Positions 29,305 through 38,251 of a stretch of DNA of 64,000 nucleotides are shown here, piece by piece. Position numbers and translations under genes: made by a program. The DNA is from Gemmatimonadaceae bacterium. GTDB taxonomy: Bacteria > Gemmatimonadota > Gemmatimonadetes > Gemmatimonadales > Gemmatimonadaceae. The stretch spans positions 99,647 through 163,646 of the forward strand of contig JADZDM010000024.1 of assembly GCA_020851035.1 (NCBI GenBank). The letters are read 5' to 3'. Numbering within the stretch: position 1 is the first letter of the stretch; each line of letters begins with the position of its first letter. The notes beneath the pieces are model-generated. The model was not told the DNA's origin. It was given only the letters and a program-made list of their open reading frames with translations, and ran no database searches.

Positions 29305-29656
29305 GGTGCTGTCCCCGTGGCGGGTGGAAGCGGTGGCGCGGAAGTGACGGGAACGGTACGCGGCGACGGGAGAGTCTGCTGGTCGCCGCCGACGGCAGGG
29401 AACGTCCGTTGCGGTCGTCCCACGCCGTGGTGCGTCCCTGGGACATCACGACCCGTGCCGGCGTGCGGACACCTCCGCCGTCCCCGGCGCGTATACGGGG
29501 AGCGCTGCATGGACCCGCCGGGTCCGTCCGGTGTGCCAACGCTCGGCGCCGGCGCGGCGTACACCCCTCCGACGGGGGCGCGCCTGCAGGGTGCCGATAC
29601 CTGTCCGGAGCCGCACAGCCTTCGTGTGCGGTCCGCATCTCTCCGCTCGAAGACAC
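29305..29656. other. 352-bp divergent intergenic region
   Basis: No gene is supported. It must hold divergent promoters for the S9 peptidase (minus) and the TonB-dependent receptor (plus). Visible elements include a possible -10 (TATACG, near 29492) and two small hairpins in the receptor leader: GGACCC/GGGTCC near 29513, and CCGCACA/TGTGCGG (29611-29617 with 29625-29631), the latter 26 bases before the receptor ATG. These could form structured 5' leader RNA, but nothing matches a riboswitch class I know. Confidence 0.4.
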
Positions 29657-32600
29657 ATGTCGCCACGTACCGTCCTGGCGCGCCGCCTGCGCCGACTTGT
29701 CCTTTCGCTCGCCGCCGTCCTCGCCGTTCCCGCCGTGGTGCGGGCGCAGGTCGGCGCCTCCACGGACATCATCACTGGCGTCGTGAAGTCGCCCGCCGGA
29801 GTGCCGGTCGAGAATGCGCAGATCGAGGCGCAATCCACCGAGACGCAGGTGACCCGCCGCCAGCGCACCAACGCGCAGGGCAAGTACACGATCCTCTTCC
29901 CCGACGGCGGCGGCACCTACCGCCTCACGGTGCGCTACATCGGATTCCAGCCCACGACGATCACGGTCACGCGCAATGGCGACGACGACCGCATCGTGCG
30001 GAACATCACCCTCGGCCAGAGCACGGCGCAGACGCTGGCGCGGGTGGAGGTGCGCGGCACGCGCCGCCCGCAGCAGCAGGGGCCCGGCGGCGGTCCGCCG
30101 TCGCCCGGCGGGAACGAGCGGGTGGTGGATGGCGGGCAGGCGGCACGCCTCCCGGTGGACGCCTCCGATCCCACCGCGATCGCCTCGCTGGCACCCGGCG
30201 TGGTGCTGACGACGGCCGACACCGCGGGTGGCGGCGGTGCCGCGAACTTCAGCGTGGCCGGCCAGTCGGCCGCCAGCAACAACGTGACGCTCGACGGCCT
30301 GTCGTTCTCGGCCGGTGCGGTGCCCCAGGACGCCATCCGCGGCACGCGGGTGGTGACCAACACCTATGACGTGGCGCGCGGGCAGTTCTCCGGCGGCCAG
30401 GTCTCGCAGACCACCCGCAGCGGCACCAATGTCGTGCAGGGGTCGCTGTCGTACATCGGCCGCTACCGCGAGTTCACGGTGGAGCAGGGCGGGACGTCGG
30501 GTGCCTTCGGTGGCGCCTACAACCAGAACCAGTTCGGCGCCGGCGTCGGCTTCCCGATCATCAAGGACAAGCTGTTCTTCTTCGGCGCACTGCAGGGCCG
30601 CCGCCGCGCGGACCTGCTGCCCTCGCTGCTGGCCGCCGACGATGCGACCCGCGCGCGCCTCGGTGCCGCCCCCGACTCCGTCAGCCGCTTCCTCTCGCTG
30701 GTCAACGGCTACGGTGTGGCCGGCGCCGGCGGGGTGATCGACGACAACCGCAACGCCGACAACCTCACGGTGCTCGGCCGCATGGACTACTCGCTGGCCG
30801 ATGCGCACACGCTCACGCTGCGCGGCGACTGGCGGCTGAATGACCAGACGCCCACGCGCGTCGGCTCGCTGGCGCTGCCGCAGACCGGCGGCACCACCGA
30901 GAACCGCGGCGGCGGCGGCTCGGTCGTGCTCTCGTCGCGCTTCGGCACGGCCGTGGTCAACGAGCTGCGCGCCGGCATGCAGATCGACAACCGCACCGGC
31001 TCGCCCTTCGTCACCCTGCCGCTGGGCCGCGTGCAGGTCCTCTCGGACCTCAGCGACGGCACGCAGGGCTTCAGCACCCTGCAGTTCGGCGGCAGCACGT
31101 CGCTGCTCTCGCAGAGTGACAACACCGTGTTCGAGGCCACCAACGAGACCTCGCTGCTGCTGGACGATGGCAAGCACCGCGTGAAGGTCGGTGGCCTGGT
31201 CAACCGCACCGGCTACACCCAGGACCAGGCGTTCAACCGGTTCGGCACCTTTACGTTCAACTCGCTGGCCGACTTCGCCAGCAACACGCCGGCCACGTTC
31301 AGCCGCACGCTGGCGTCACCGGAGCGCACTGGCAGCACGCTGAACTCGGGCATCTACATCGGTGACACCTGGCGTCCGCGCGACGGCCTCCAGCTGGTGT
31401 TCGGCACGCGGTTCGAGGCGTCGTCGTTCAGCGGCGCGCCGGCGCGCAACCTGGCCGTGGACTCGGCCTTCGGCCGCAAGACCGACCTGATCCCGAGTGA
31501 CGCGGCGTTCCTGCCGCGGGTGGGCTTCAGCTGGTCGCGCCGCCAGCCCGAGAACGCCAACGGCGGCAACCCGTTCGGCAACGGCCAGCTCACCGTGCGC
31601 GGCGGCGTGGGTCGCTTCCGCGATGCCCCCAACACGCAGCTCTTCTCGGGCGCGCAGACCGCGACCGGCCTGAGCACCGGTGAGCAGGCCATCTTCTGCG
31701 TCGGCGCCGGCGTGCCGATCCCGGACTGGACCGGCTACTTCGCCACCCCGTCCACCGTGCCCACGCAGTGCCTGGCCGGTGGCCCGCCGTCGCAGCTCAC
31801 CACCGCACGCAACGTCACCACCTTCGATGGCGACTACAGCAATCCCCGCGCGTGGCGCGGCTCGATCGGCGCCTCCAAGCGCATCTTCGGCCGCATGAGC
31901 CTGAACGTGGACCTGAGCGGCTCGCGCGGCGAGGCGCAGACGGGCTACCGCGACCTGAACCTGAACACCACGCCGCAGTTCACGCTCGCCTCGGAAGGCA
32001 ACCGCCCGGTGTTCGTGCCAGCGGCCGCGATCATCAGCACCACCGGCGCCGTGCCGGTGCAGCTCTCGCGCATCGACACCCGCTTCGGCTCGGTGTACGA
32101 CGTGAACTCGCGCAACAGGACCGAGCAGTGGCAGGCCACCGTGTCGTTCGGTGGCTTCACCAGCAAGGGCGCGATCATCAACAGCAGCTACACCTACTCG
32201 GATGCCCGGAGCCAGACCGGCTTCGGCTTCGGTGGCGCCGGTGGCGGCTTCGCCTCGGCCACCACGGCCGGCAACCCGAACACGCCGGAGTGGGCGGCCA
32301 GCGCCTTCAACCGCCGCCACAACCTGATCAGCACCGTCACCTACCCGATCACGTCGAGCTTCGAGATCACGGCCATCGGCCGCCTCACGTCGGGGGCGCC
32401 GTTCACGCCACTGGTGAGCGCGGACATCAACGGCGACGGCGCGCGCAACGACCGCGCGTTCATCTACGATCCCGCGACCGCCCCTGATGCGGACCTCGCG
32501 GCCGGCATCACCAAGCTGCTCGACTCGAAGGGCAACACCGCCAGCCAGTGCCTGCGGTCGCAGCTCGGCCAGCTCTCGGCGCGCAACTCGTGCACCGGAC

Positions 32601-33370
32601 CCTGGCAGCCCGGCTTCGACCTCCAGCTCAACTGGCGCCCCACCTACTTCAAGCTCGACCGGCGCCTGACCTTCTCGCTGGTGACGGCCAACCTGATCGG
32701 CGGCATCGACCAGGTGCTGCACGGCGCGAACAACCTGCGCGGCTGGGGCTCGTTCACGCAGCCCGACAACACGCTGCTCTTCGTGCGCGGCTTCGACGCC
32801 ACCACGCTCCGCTACCGCTACGAGGTCAACGAGCGCTTCGGCGCGGTGCGCGGCAACCAGACCGGCATCCGCCTGCCGTTCCAGGTCGGCTTCAACATCC
32901 GCTACACCCTCGGCCCCGACCAGACGCGCGACCGCCTGCGGGCCGCCTTCGGCGGAGCCCCGGGCACGCGCCTCACCGGCGAGGCGATGGCGAACGGTGT
33001 CGGCCGGTTCTTCCCGAACATCCCGCTGCAGATCATCGAGGCGCGTGACTCGGTGGGCCTGACCGACGCGCAGGTCGCCCAGCTCAAGGTGCTCTCCGAC
33101 TCGATCCAGGTGCAGGTCGACACGCTCATCGCGCAGGCCCGCGCGGTGATCGAGAAGGAAGGGGGCAACCCCGATCCCGCGGTGCTCTTCGGCGTGCGCC
33201 TGCGCCCGTTCTTCGAGCGCGGCACCCGCCTCCGCTTCGCCGGCACCAACGGCGCCAAGGCCATCCTCGGCGAGGAGACCTGGAAGCGCGTCCCCACCCG
33301 CATCACCACGCCGCAGGGCTTCGGTGGTCCCGGTGGCGGTGGTGGCGGTGGCGGTCGCCCGCCGAACTGA
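29657..33370 (+). CDS. TonB-dependent receptor with carboxypeptidase-regulatory-like domain
   Basis: The 1,237-residue outer-membrane transporter has a signal peptide (LVLSLAAVLAVPAVVRAQ). The carboxypeptidase-regulatory-like beta-sandwich (about 25-110: DIITGVVKSPAGVPVENAQI, GTYRLTVRYIGFQ) is followed by a plug (SLAPGVVLTTADTA, NNVTLDGLSFS) and a long barrel ending near the C-terminus. The last stretch is a Gly-rich tail (PGGGGGGGGRPPN). This is the Oar-like arrangement, suited to large or peptide/polysaccharide substrates. The start ATG at 29657 was chosen because the signal peptide begins there. A hairpin terminator follows at 33384-33416. Confidence 0.92.
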   Translation: MSPRTVLARRLRRLVLSLAAVLAVPAVVRAQVGASTDIITGVVKSPAGVPVENAQIEAQSTETQVTRRQRTNAQGKYTILFPDGGGTYRLTVRYIGFQPTTITVTRNGDDDRIVRNITLGQSTAQTLARVEVRGTRRPQQQGPGGGPPSPGGNERVVDGGQAARLPVDASDPTAIASLAPGVVLTTADTAGGGGAANFSVAGQSAASNNVTLDGLSFSAGAVPQDAIRGTRVVTNTYDVARGQFSGGQVSQTTRSGTNVVQGSLSYIGRYREFTVEQGGTSGAFGGAYNQNQFGAGVGFPIIKDKLFFFGALQGRRRADLLPSLLAADDATRARLGAAPDSVSRFLSLVNGYGVAGAGGVIDDNRNADNLTVLGRMDYSLADAHTLTLRGDWRLNDQTPTRVGSLALPQTGGTTENRGGGGSVVLSSRFGTAVVNELRAGMQIDNRTGSPFVTLPLGRVQVLSDLSDGTQGFSTLQFGGSTSLLSQSDNTVFEATNETSLLLDDGKHRVKVGGLVNRTGYTQDQAFNRFGTFTFNSLADFASNTPATFSRTLASPERTGSTLNSGIYIGDTWRPRDGLQLVFGTRFEASSFSGAPARNLAVDSAFGRKTDLIPSDAAFLPRVGFSWSRRQPENANGGNPFGNGQLTVRGGVGRFRDAPNTQLFSGAQTATGLSTGEQAIFCVGAGVPIPDWTGYFATPSTVPTQCLAGGPPSQLTTARNVTTFDGDYSNPRAWRGSIGASKRIFGRMSLNVDLSGSRGEAQTGYRDLNLNTTPQFTLASEGNRPVFVPAAAIISTTGAVPVQLSRIDTRFGSVYDVNSRNRTEQWQATVSFGGFTSKGAIINSSYTYSDARSQTGFGFGGAGGGFASATTAGNPNTPEWAASAFNRRHNLISTVTYPITSSFEITAIGRLTSGAPFTPLVSADINGDGARNDRAFIYDPATAPDADLAAGITKLLDSKGNTASQCLRSQLGQLSARNSCTGPWQPGFDLQLNWRPTYFKLDRRLTFSLVTANLIGGIDQVLHGANNLRGWGSFTQPDNTLLFVRGFDATTLRYRYEVNERFGAVRGNQTGIRLPFQVGFNIRYTLGPDQTRDRLRAAFGGAPGTRLTGEAMANGVGRFFPNIPLQIIEARDSVGLTDAQVAQLKVLSDSIQVQVDTLIAQARAVIEKEGGNPDPAVLFGVRLRPFFERGTRLRFAGTNGAKAILGEETWKRVPTRITTPQGFGGPGGGGGGGGRPPN

Positions 33371-33383
33371 TGTCGCGGTACCG

Positions 33384-33416
33384 GATGCCCCGGGCTTCAG
33401 CGAAGCTCGGGGCATC
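33384..33416 (+). terminator. Hairpin terminator of the TonB-dependent receptor gene
   Basis: A 15-bp stem with one G-U pair (33384-33398 with 33402-33416, triloop AGC) begins 14 bases after the receptor stop. The following bases (GTTGAAAAGG) are not a T-run, so efficiency is uncertain. Confidence 0.7.
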
Positions 33417-33422
33417 GTTGAA

Positions 33423-33633
33423 AAGGTTCACGCGGAAAACGCGGAAGACGCGGAAAGCGCCCACTACACCGACGCCACCCCCGTGACGGCTCACAGGGGA
33501 GCAAAACGCTGCAGGAACTGCGTGAGCGCGCGCGCAGTTCCTACAGCATTTTTTCGTCCGGTCCAGTCGTCACAGGGCTGGCACTGCGGTAGTGGGCGCT
33601 TTCCGCGCTTTCCGCGTTTTCCGCGTGAACCTT
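33423..33633. repeat. 211-bp inverted-repeat element with 45-bp arms and nested hairpin
   Basis: The left arm 33423-33467 and right arm 33589-33633 are reverse complements with two mismatches in 45. Each arm contains tandem GCGGAAA/GCGGAAG units (reverse complement TTTCCGCG). Between them lies a second hairpin with T6 (33508-33554). There is no transposase gene and no credible ORF. The arrangement resembles a non-autonomous MITE-like or REP-type element sitting between two gene ends. No clear target-site duplication is seen (left flank GTTGA, right flank GTTGAC share only GTTGA in the same orientation, which could be one). Confidence 0.6.
33508..33554 (+). terminator. Nested hairpin followed by T6
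   Basis: GCTGCAGGAACTGCG (33508-33522) pairs with CGCAGTTCCTACAGC (33533-33547) with one mismatch around a 10-nt loop; A then T6 (33549-33554) follow. This is the most canonical intrinsic terminator in the window and lies in the centre of the inverted-repeat element. Confidence 0.65.
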
Positions 33634-33673
33634 GTTGACGACGCTGACCGGCGTGGAACCCCGCGACCGGGAC

Positions 33674-35548
33674 TCAGCGCGGCGTGAAGCCTTCCTCGAT
33701 GGCAGCGCGCACGGAAGCCGTGAGCTCCGACCAGGTCCACGGCTTGGTCAGCACCGGCACTGACGGGTCCAGGGCGACGGTGTCACTCGACATGCGGTCG
33801 GTGTAGCCGCTGGTGAACAGGAACGGCATCGTGTACCCCTCGTCCCGCAGCGAGGCGTACAGCTCGCGGCCGCCCATGCGCGGCATCACCACGTCGCTGA
33901 CCACGAGGGCGATCTCCTTCCCGCGCTCGCGCAGCAGCGTCAGCGCCTCGGCGCCGTCGGAGGCCTGGATCACGCGGTAGCCGTGCTTCTCGAGGATGCG
34001 GCGGCCGGCGCGGCGCACCATCTCCTCGTCTTCCACCAGCAGGATCGTCTCGGTGGCACCCTCCCGCACCATCGGCGAGGACCGCGGCGTGGCGTTCGCC
34101 ACCGTGAGCTCCGCCAGCGGCAGCGCGATCGTCACGCGCGTGCCGAGGCCGGGTGTGCTCTTGACGTCGATCGTGCCCTCGTGCTGCTGCACCAGGCCGT
34201 AGATCATCGCCATGCCCAGACCGGTGCCCTCCCCGGGGGCCTTGGTGGTGAAGAACGGCTCGAACAGGTGGGCGAGCACCTCGTCATCCATGCCGCGGCC
34301 GCTGTCCTCCACCGTCACCGTCACCATCGGCCCGTGGGTGCCGTCGGGACGCTCCCGCTGCGGCTCGAAGGCGCCGCGCATGCTCAGCACGCCGCCGGTG
34401 GGCATGGCATCGCGCGCATTGGTGGCGAGGTTGAGGAGCATGTGCTGCACCGCACCCGGGTCGGCCAGGATCCCCGGCAGCTCGGGCGCGGCGTCGGTCC
34501 GCACCGTGATGTTCGACGGCAGCAGGCGGGTGAGCAGCGCCTGCGTCTCCGCCAGCACCACCTCGAGCGAGACGGGGCGGCGCTCGAGCGACTCACGGCG
34601 GCTGAAGGCCAGCAGCTTGCGCACCATCTCGGTGCCGCGCGTGGCCGCCTGGATCATCTGCATCACCTCGTCGCGCAGCTCCTCCATCCCCTCGGGCAGC
34701 GCCTCGAGCACGAGGTCGGCGTTGGCCAGCACCACCGTCAGCAGGTTGTTGAAGTCGTGCGCCATGCCACCCGTCAGCATGCCGATCGCCTCCATCTTCT
34801 GCGCCTGGCGGAGCTGCGCCTCCATCTGCTGCGACTCGGTCACGTCGCGGATGGTGACGAGGTGCCGGCCGGGCGAGATGTGCGCCGAGGCGGACACGTC
34901 GAGCACGCGGACGCTCTCGCCCACCAGCAGGCGGCCCTCACCGCGCCACTGGCCGTCCATCAGCATGCGCTGCCAGGCCTCGGCCGGCGTCGCCGTGCGC
35001 GCGCCGGCGGTGAAGAACTGCGAGAACTCCATCGCCGCGACGTCGGCCTCGCTGCGCGCCAGCAGGCGGCGCGTGGCGGGGTTGCTCGCCACGATGCGGC
35101 CGCGCGAATCGGCGATCACCATGGCATCCAGCGACGCCGTGAAGATCGAGCGGAAGCTGGTGTCCTGCACCTGCGCGGCGGCGCTTCCCGCGTTCGAGAG
35201 GGCCGGCGGGACGAGCTGCACCAGCGCGCCGCCGCCAGGCACAGGCGTCGCGCGGAGCAGCGTCGCGATGTCGCCGCCGTTGGCGGGCAGCTCCAGCTCG
35301 AACGACCGCTGCGTGCCGTCGACGACGGCGCCGATCCCGGCGATCGCGGTCGCGGCCACCGTCGGGGGCACCGGCAGCGCGAGGGCGACCACGTCCGCGA
35401 CCGAGAGGCCGGGCGCCATCGCCGCGCCGGCGGCGGAGTTCGCCACCACCAGCGCGGCCCCCGAGTCGAGCAGCACCCCGGCGCCCGGCAGTGCCTCGAG
35501 GACGGCGCCGAGATACCCGGCCGGTGCGGAGGTCGCGGGGGACGTCAT
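33674..35548 (-). CDS. Cytosolic PAS hybrid histidine kinase with receiver domain
   Basis: The 624-residue protein has no signal peptide or membrane segment. It starts with two PAS-like modules (residues about 10-115 and 130-245; ASLDAMVIADSRGRIVASNP, RHLVTIRDVTESQQM). The kinase core has H264 in GGMAHDFNNLLTVVLANADL, an N-box NLATNARDAM and GMDDEVLAHLFEPFFTTKAP. A C-terminal receiver follows (ILLVEDEEMVRRAGRRILEK, ALVVSDVVMPRMGG, FLFTSGYTD, TKPWTWSEL). Domain order matches that of the kinase at 24783 without its membrane part, and the two may share partners. There is no DNA-binding output. The gene is convergent with the receptor and inverted-repeat region, and divergent from the HDOD gene. 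Confidence 0.88.
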   Translation of the reverse strand: MTSPATSAPAGYLGAVLEALPGAGVLLDSGAALVVANSAAGAAMAPGLSVADVVALALPVPPTVAATAIAGIGAVVDGTQRSFELELPANGGDIATLLRATPVPGGGALVQLVPPALSNAGSAAAQVQDTSFRSIFTASLDAMVIADSRGRIVASNPATRRLLARSEADVAAMEFSQFFTAGARTATPAEAWQRMLMDGQWRGEGRLLVGESVRVLDVSASAHISPGRHLVTIRDVTESQQMEAQLRQAQKMEAIGMLTGGMAHDFNNLLTVVLANADLVLEALPEGMEELRDEVMQMIQAATRGTEMVRKLLAFSRRESLERRPVSLEVVLAETQALLTRLLPSNITVRTDAAPELPGILADPGAVQHMLLNLATNARDAMPTGGVLSMRGAFEPQRERPDGTHGPMVTVTVEDSGRGMDDEVLAHLFEPFFTTKAPGEGTGLGMAMIYGLVQQHEGTIDVKSTPGLGTRVTIALPLAELTVANATPRSSPMVREGATETILLVEDEEMVRRAGRRILEKHGYRVIQASDGAEALTLLRERGKEIALVVSDVVMPRMGGRELYASLRDEGYTMPFLFTSGYTDRMSSDTVALDPSVPVLTKPWTWSELTASVRAAIEEGFTPR

Positions 35549-35663
35549 GCCGGCAAGCTAGCGACGGTGGCTCATCCCGGCGGGGCCTGCGTCCGAGACT
35601 GGAACGGAGAACTCGCCCGGGCAGCCCGCCCATGGCCCCGGTATTCCTCCGTCGCACCCCCCC

Positions 35664-36776
35664 ATGCTGCCGAAGGTCCTGAGTCGTCTCACGAACAAGA
35701 CGCCCATCACGGCGCCTGCCCGGCCCGCGACCACGCCGCTCGCCGTGCCGGACGTGGTGCAGGGCGACGACCTGGCGCTCGAGAAGGCGCGCGCCGCCCC
35801 CGCGCCGCCGCCCATCCCGGTGATGCAGGCCGCCCCGATCCTCACCGAACCCTCCATCCACGAGGAGGTGGAGGCCGGCTACGACATCCGGCGCGCCCTC
35901 CGCACGGCCCTCGAGCGCCTCGAGGGCTCGCTCGAGCCGATCGACCTGCGCGGCGACGCGCCGGCATTCTTCGAGCGCATCTCCAAGAGCGGGGAGAAGA
36001 CGGTGCGCCAGCCCCCCGCGGCGGCGCAGCGCGCACTCGACCTCCTGCGCCGCGACGTGGCGATCTCGCAGCTCGTGAAGCTGGTGGAGCAGGACCCGGT
36101 GCTCGCACAGTCGCTGCTGCGCTTCGCCAACTCCGCCGCCAATTCGACCGGCGCGCGCACCTCCTCACTGGCGGAGAGCATCCGGCGCGTGGGCACGCAG
36201 GGGCTGCGCAGCGTGATCCTGAGCAGCATGGTCGAGGCGACACTCTGTCGCACCGGCACCGCCTACGACGGCCTGGTGAAGCAGGTGTGGGAGCACATGG
36301 TGCGCACGGCCCCGATCGCGCGCACGCTGGCCCCCGGGTTCGGCGTGGTGCCCGACGAGGCGTTCACGCTCGCGCTGCTGCACGACGTGGGCAAGCTGGT
36401 GCTGTTCGACCGCCTCGGCACGTTGCGCGCCGAACTGCGACGCGAGGTGAAGATGACGGCGCAGGTCATGCCGCGCGTGCTCGGTGAGCTGCACGAAGTG
36501 CTGGGTGGCGCCGCGGCGCTGCGCTGGGGGCTCGGCAAGGCGGCAGTCCACGTGGTGGCCAACCACCATCGCCGCGCCGAGCCGCTGGAACCGAGCCTGC
36601 CCGCGGAATGTGTGTACATCGCCGAACGGCTGGACCTGGCGATGGTGCGCGGCGAGCCGGCGAACCTGGTGCGCTGGTTCGAGGAGGGGCGGTTGCTGGC
36701 CAGCTACGACGCCGTGGCGCCCCTGGTGGAGCGGGTGCTGGCCCCGGAGTCTGGTGGGACCGGCTACCACTTCTGA
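35664..36776 (+). CDS. HDOD-domain protein
   Basis: This 370-residue protein has a Pro/Ala-rich N-terminus and an HDOD domain (about 125-330). Typical stretches are LVEQDPVLAQSLLRFANSAA, SLAESIRRVGTQGLRSVILS, LLHDVGKLVLFDRLGTL and VVANHHRRAEPLEPSL. HDOD domains are HD-superfamily folds, usually without phosphohydrolase activity, that act as scaffolds in two-component and cyclic-nucleotide signalling. It is divergent from the hybrid kinase at 33674, with 115 bp between them, so a joint role in one signalling pathway is likely but not proven. A GC-rich hairpin follows the stop. Confidence 0.85.
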   Translation: MLPKVLSRLTNKTPITAPARPATTPLAVPDVVQGDDLALEKARAAPAPPPIPVMQAAPILTEPSIHEEVEAGYDIRRALRTALERLEGSLEPIDLRGDAPAFFERISKSGEKTVRQPPAAAQRALDLLRRDVAISQLVKLVEQDPVLAQSLLRFANSAANSTGARTSSLAESIRRVGTQGLRSVILSSMVEATLCRTGTAYDGLVKQVWEHMVRTAPIARTLAPGFGVVPDEAFTLALLHDVGKLVLFDRLGTLRAELRREVKMTAQVMPRVLGELHEVLGGAAALRWGLGKAAVHVVANHHRRAEPLEPSLPAECVYIAERLDLAMVRGEPANLVRWFEEGRLLASYDAVAPLVERVLAPESGGTGYHF

Positions 36777-36787
36777 GGGCAGGAACG

Positions 36788-36806
36788 GGGCGCCCGCGCG
36801 GCGCCC
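36788..36806 (+). terminator. Short GC hairpin after the HDOD gene
   Basis: GGGCGCC (36788-36794) pairs with GGCGCCC (36800-36806) around CGCGC, 12 bases after the HDOD stop, followed by TCTCTTG. The T-content after the stem is modest. Confidence 0.5.
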
Positions 36807-36818
36807 TCTCTTGTGGAG

Positions 36819-36847
36819 TTGACTTAGAGAAAATCGAAGCAAATACG
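36819..36847 (+). promoter_or_regulatory. Candidate promoter in an AT-rich island
   Basis: TTGACT (36819-36824) is a good -35; the weaker -10 candidate AATACG (36842-36847) is 17 bases away. The island (36819-36870) is AT-rich against a GC-rich background and lies before the IMDH-like gene, so it is the likely start of that transcript. The -10 match is poor. Confidence 0.35.
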
Positions 36848-36955
36848 CGAGCGATTGAAATTGTGCCTGTCGGGCGTGACAGCTAGGCTGGGATTGACCG
36901 TCCGGCGATGCGTCACGTCCGCCGGCTGCCACTGACTCGTCGCGCGATCGCACCC

Positions 36956-38251
36956 ATGCCCTCTTCGTCCCGCTCCACCGCATTCCCCGCCTCCAGCGCC
37001 TCTGCCGCGGCGGCGGCCATCGGGATGCGCCAGGCCGCTGGCACGCCGCTGGTGCGCCCCATCCCAGCCCAGCAGCCGGCGCAGGTCCGGCCGGCGACCC
37101 CCGTCATCACGGTCGCCGCGCTCTTTGCCGACACGCACCTGCCGCCGCTGCTGGCCAGTGTCGAGCGGCTCGCGCACTCGCTCGGGGTGCCGCTGACCAG
37201 CCGCACCATCCCCGCCTCACTGGCGCGCGCGGGCCAGGTCGGGCGGATCGGATTGCCGGGCGAGGCAGTGAACAGCCTGCTCCAGCAGGGGGTGCTGATC
37301 AGCGCCAACTTCGGTGGCGACCCGCTCGCGCCGGTGGCGCGGCTGGTCCGGGGGTTGCAGCGGCGCACCGACGTGGTGGTGGACGTGCGCCCGATGCTGA
37401 CGCTGCCCGGATCGCCGGCGGCTGCGGAGGGCTGGGAGCGCGACGTGCTGCTCTTCTCGCACCGCACGCTGGAGCGCCACCCGGCCGTGGCGCGGTCGCG
37501 CGAGGCGGATGTGGCGCAGGCGCGCACCCGGGCGCGTGATGCGGCCGGCCTGGCGTACCGCCTCTGCACCAGCGAGTCCCGCAAGCTGGTGGTGGTGCTG
37601 CCCGTGGGGCGCGGCACGCGCGCCCAACAGGGCTTCGTCGAGGCGCTGCAGCAGCAGGCGGCAACGGCGGGGCTCACGCCGCCCCGCATCGTGAAGGCCG
37701 GGCTGCTCACCGCGCTGCTCAGCGGGGAGTCGGGGCGCGAGCGCTGGCTGGTGGCGTCCGTGATCCCGATCGACGAACTGAGTGCGATGATCGGCGAGTC
37801 ACTCGGTGCGGTGGTGCCGTGGCCGGTGCTCTCGTACGGACGCGGTGCCTCGTTCTACGACCTGCCGGTGCCGTGTGCCACCGAGGATCCGGTGCCACTG
37901 CTGCTGGTGCTGGTGAGCCTGCTGCAGCGAAGCGGGCGCGGTGAGCTGGCGCAGCAGCTGCAGGCCGCCGTGCTCATGACCTGCGGTGCACGAAACCGGA
38001 TGGCCGAGGAGCTCGGGGTGCCGCTTCGGGTGCCGTTCGATGCCTTCGTGCAGGGTGTCGTGACGAACCTGGGGCGTGCGCCGTTCGCCCCGTCGACGCG
38101 CGATCGACGCCGTGCCGAGCGTGCACCGCAGACGGTGGCCGGGCCGGTGCATGACCGGCTGCCGGCTCAGCCGAACAGGCGGGAGCGCGCCGCGCGTGCG
38201 ATGGCCGTGACGGCGGGATGCTCCATGCGGCGCTCGGCGGAGATGGCGTAG
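36956..38251 (+). CDS. Isopropylmalate/isocitrate-dehydrogenase-fold protein, probably inactive
   Basis: About 431 residues. The central part reads like a decayed IMDH/ICDH chain: a KxxxLYANLRP-type position appears as RRTDVVVDVRPMLTLPGS, followed by VLLFSHRTLERHP, DAAGLAYRLCTSESRKLVVV and ASVIPIDELSAMIGESLGAV. The catalytic Lys/Asp region of true enzymes (the DNxxMxLV and NxFGDILSD blocks) is not recognisable. Family assignment is tentative. The N-terminal 40 residues are Ala/Ser-rich, and the C-terminal tail is Arg-rich, overlapping the convergent LysR gene by 85 bp. The start is uncertain: ATG 36956 chosen, ATG 36908 also in frame. It may have been retained as a binding protein. Confidence 0.45.
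   Translation: MPSSSRSTAFPASSASAAAAAIGMRQAAGTPLVRPIPAQQPAQVRPATPVITVAALFADTHLPPLLASVERLAHSLGVPLTSRTIPASLARAGQVGRIGLPGEAVNSLLQQGVLISANFGGDPLAPVARLVRGLQRRTDVVVDVRPMLTLPGSPAAAEGWERDVLLFSHRTLERHPAVARSREADVAQARTRARDAAGLAYRLCTSESRKLVVVLPVGRGTRAQQGFVEALQQQAATAGLTPPRIVKAGLLTALLSGESGRERWLVASVIPIDELSAMIGESLGAVVPWPVLSYGRGASFYDLPVPCATEDPVPLLLVLVSLLQRSGRGELAQQLQAAVLMTCGARNRMAEELGVPLRVPFDAFVQGVVTNLGRAPFAPSTRDRRRAERAPQTVAGPVHDRLPAQPNRRERAARAMAVTAGCSMRRSAEMA

Noticed and set aside
31316..33415. A 699-codon minus-strand open frame
   Set aside because: Antisense to the receptor barrel; the receptor's homology is unmistakable.
33423..33470. GCGGAAA repeats as a CRISPR array
   Set aside because: The units are only a few bases apart without spacers and form part of an inverted repeat.
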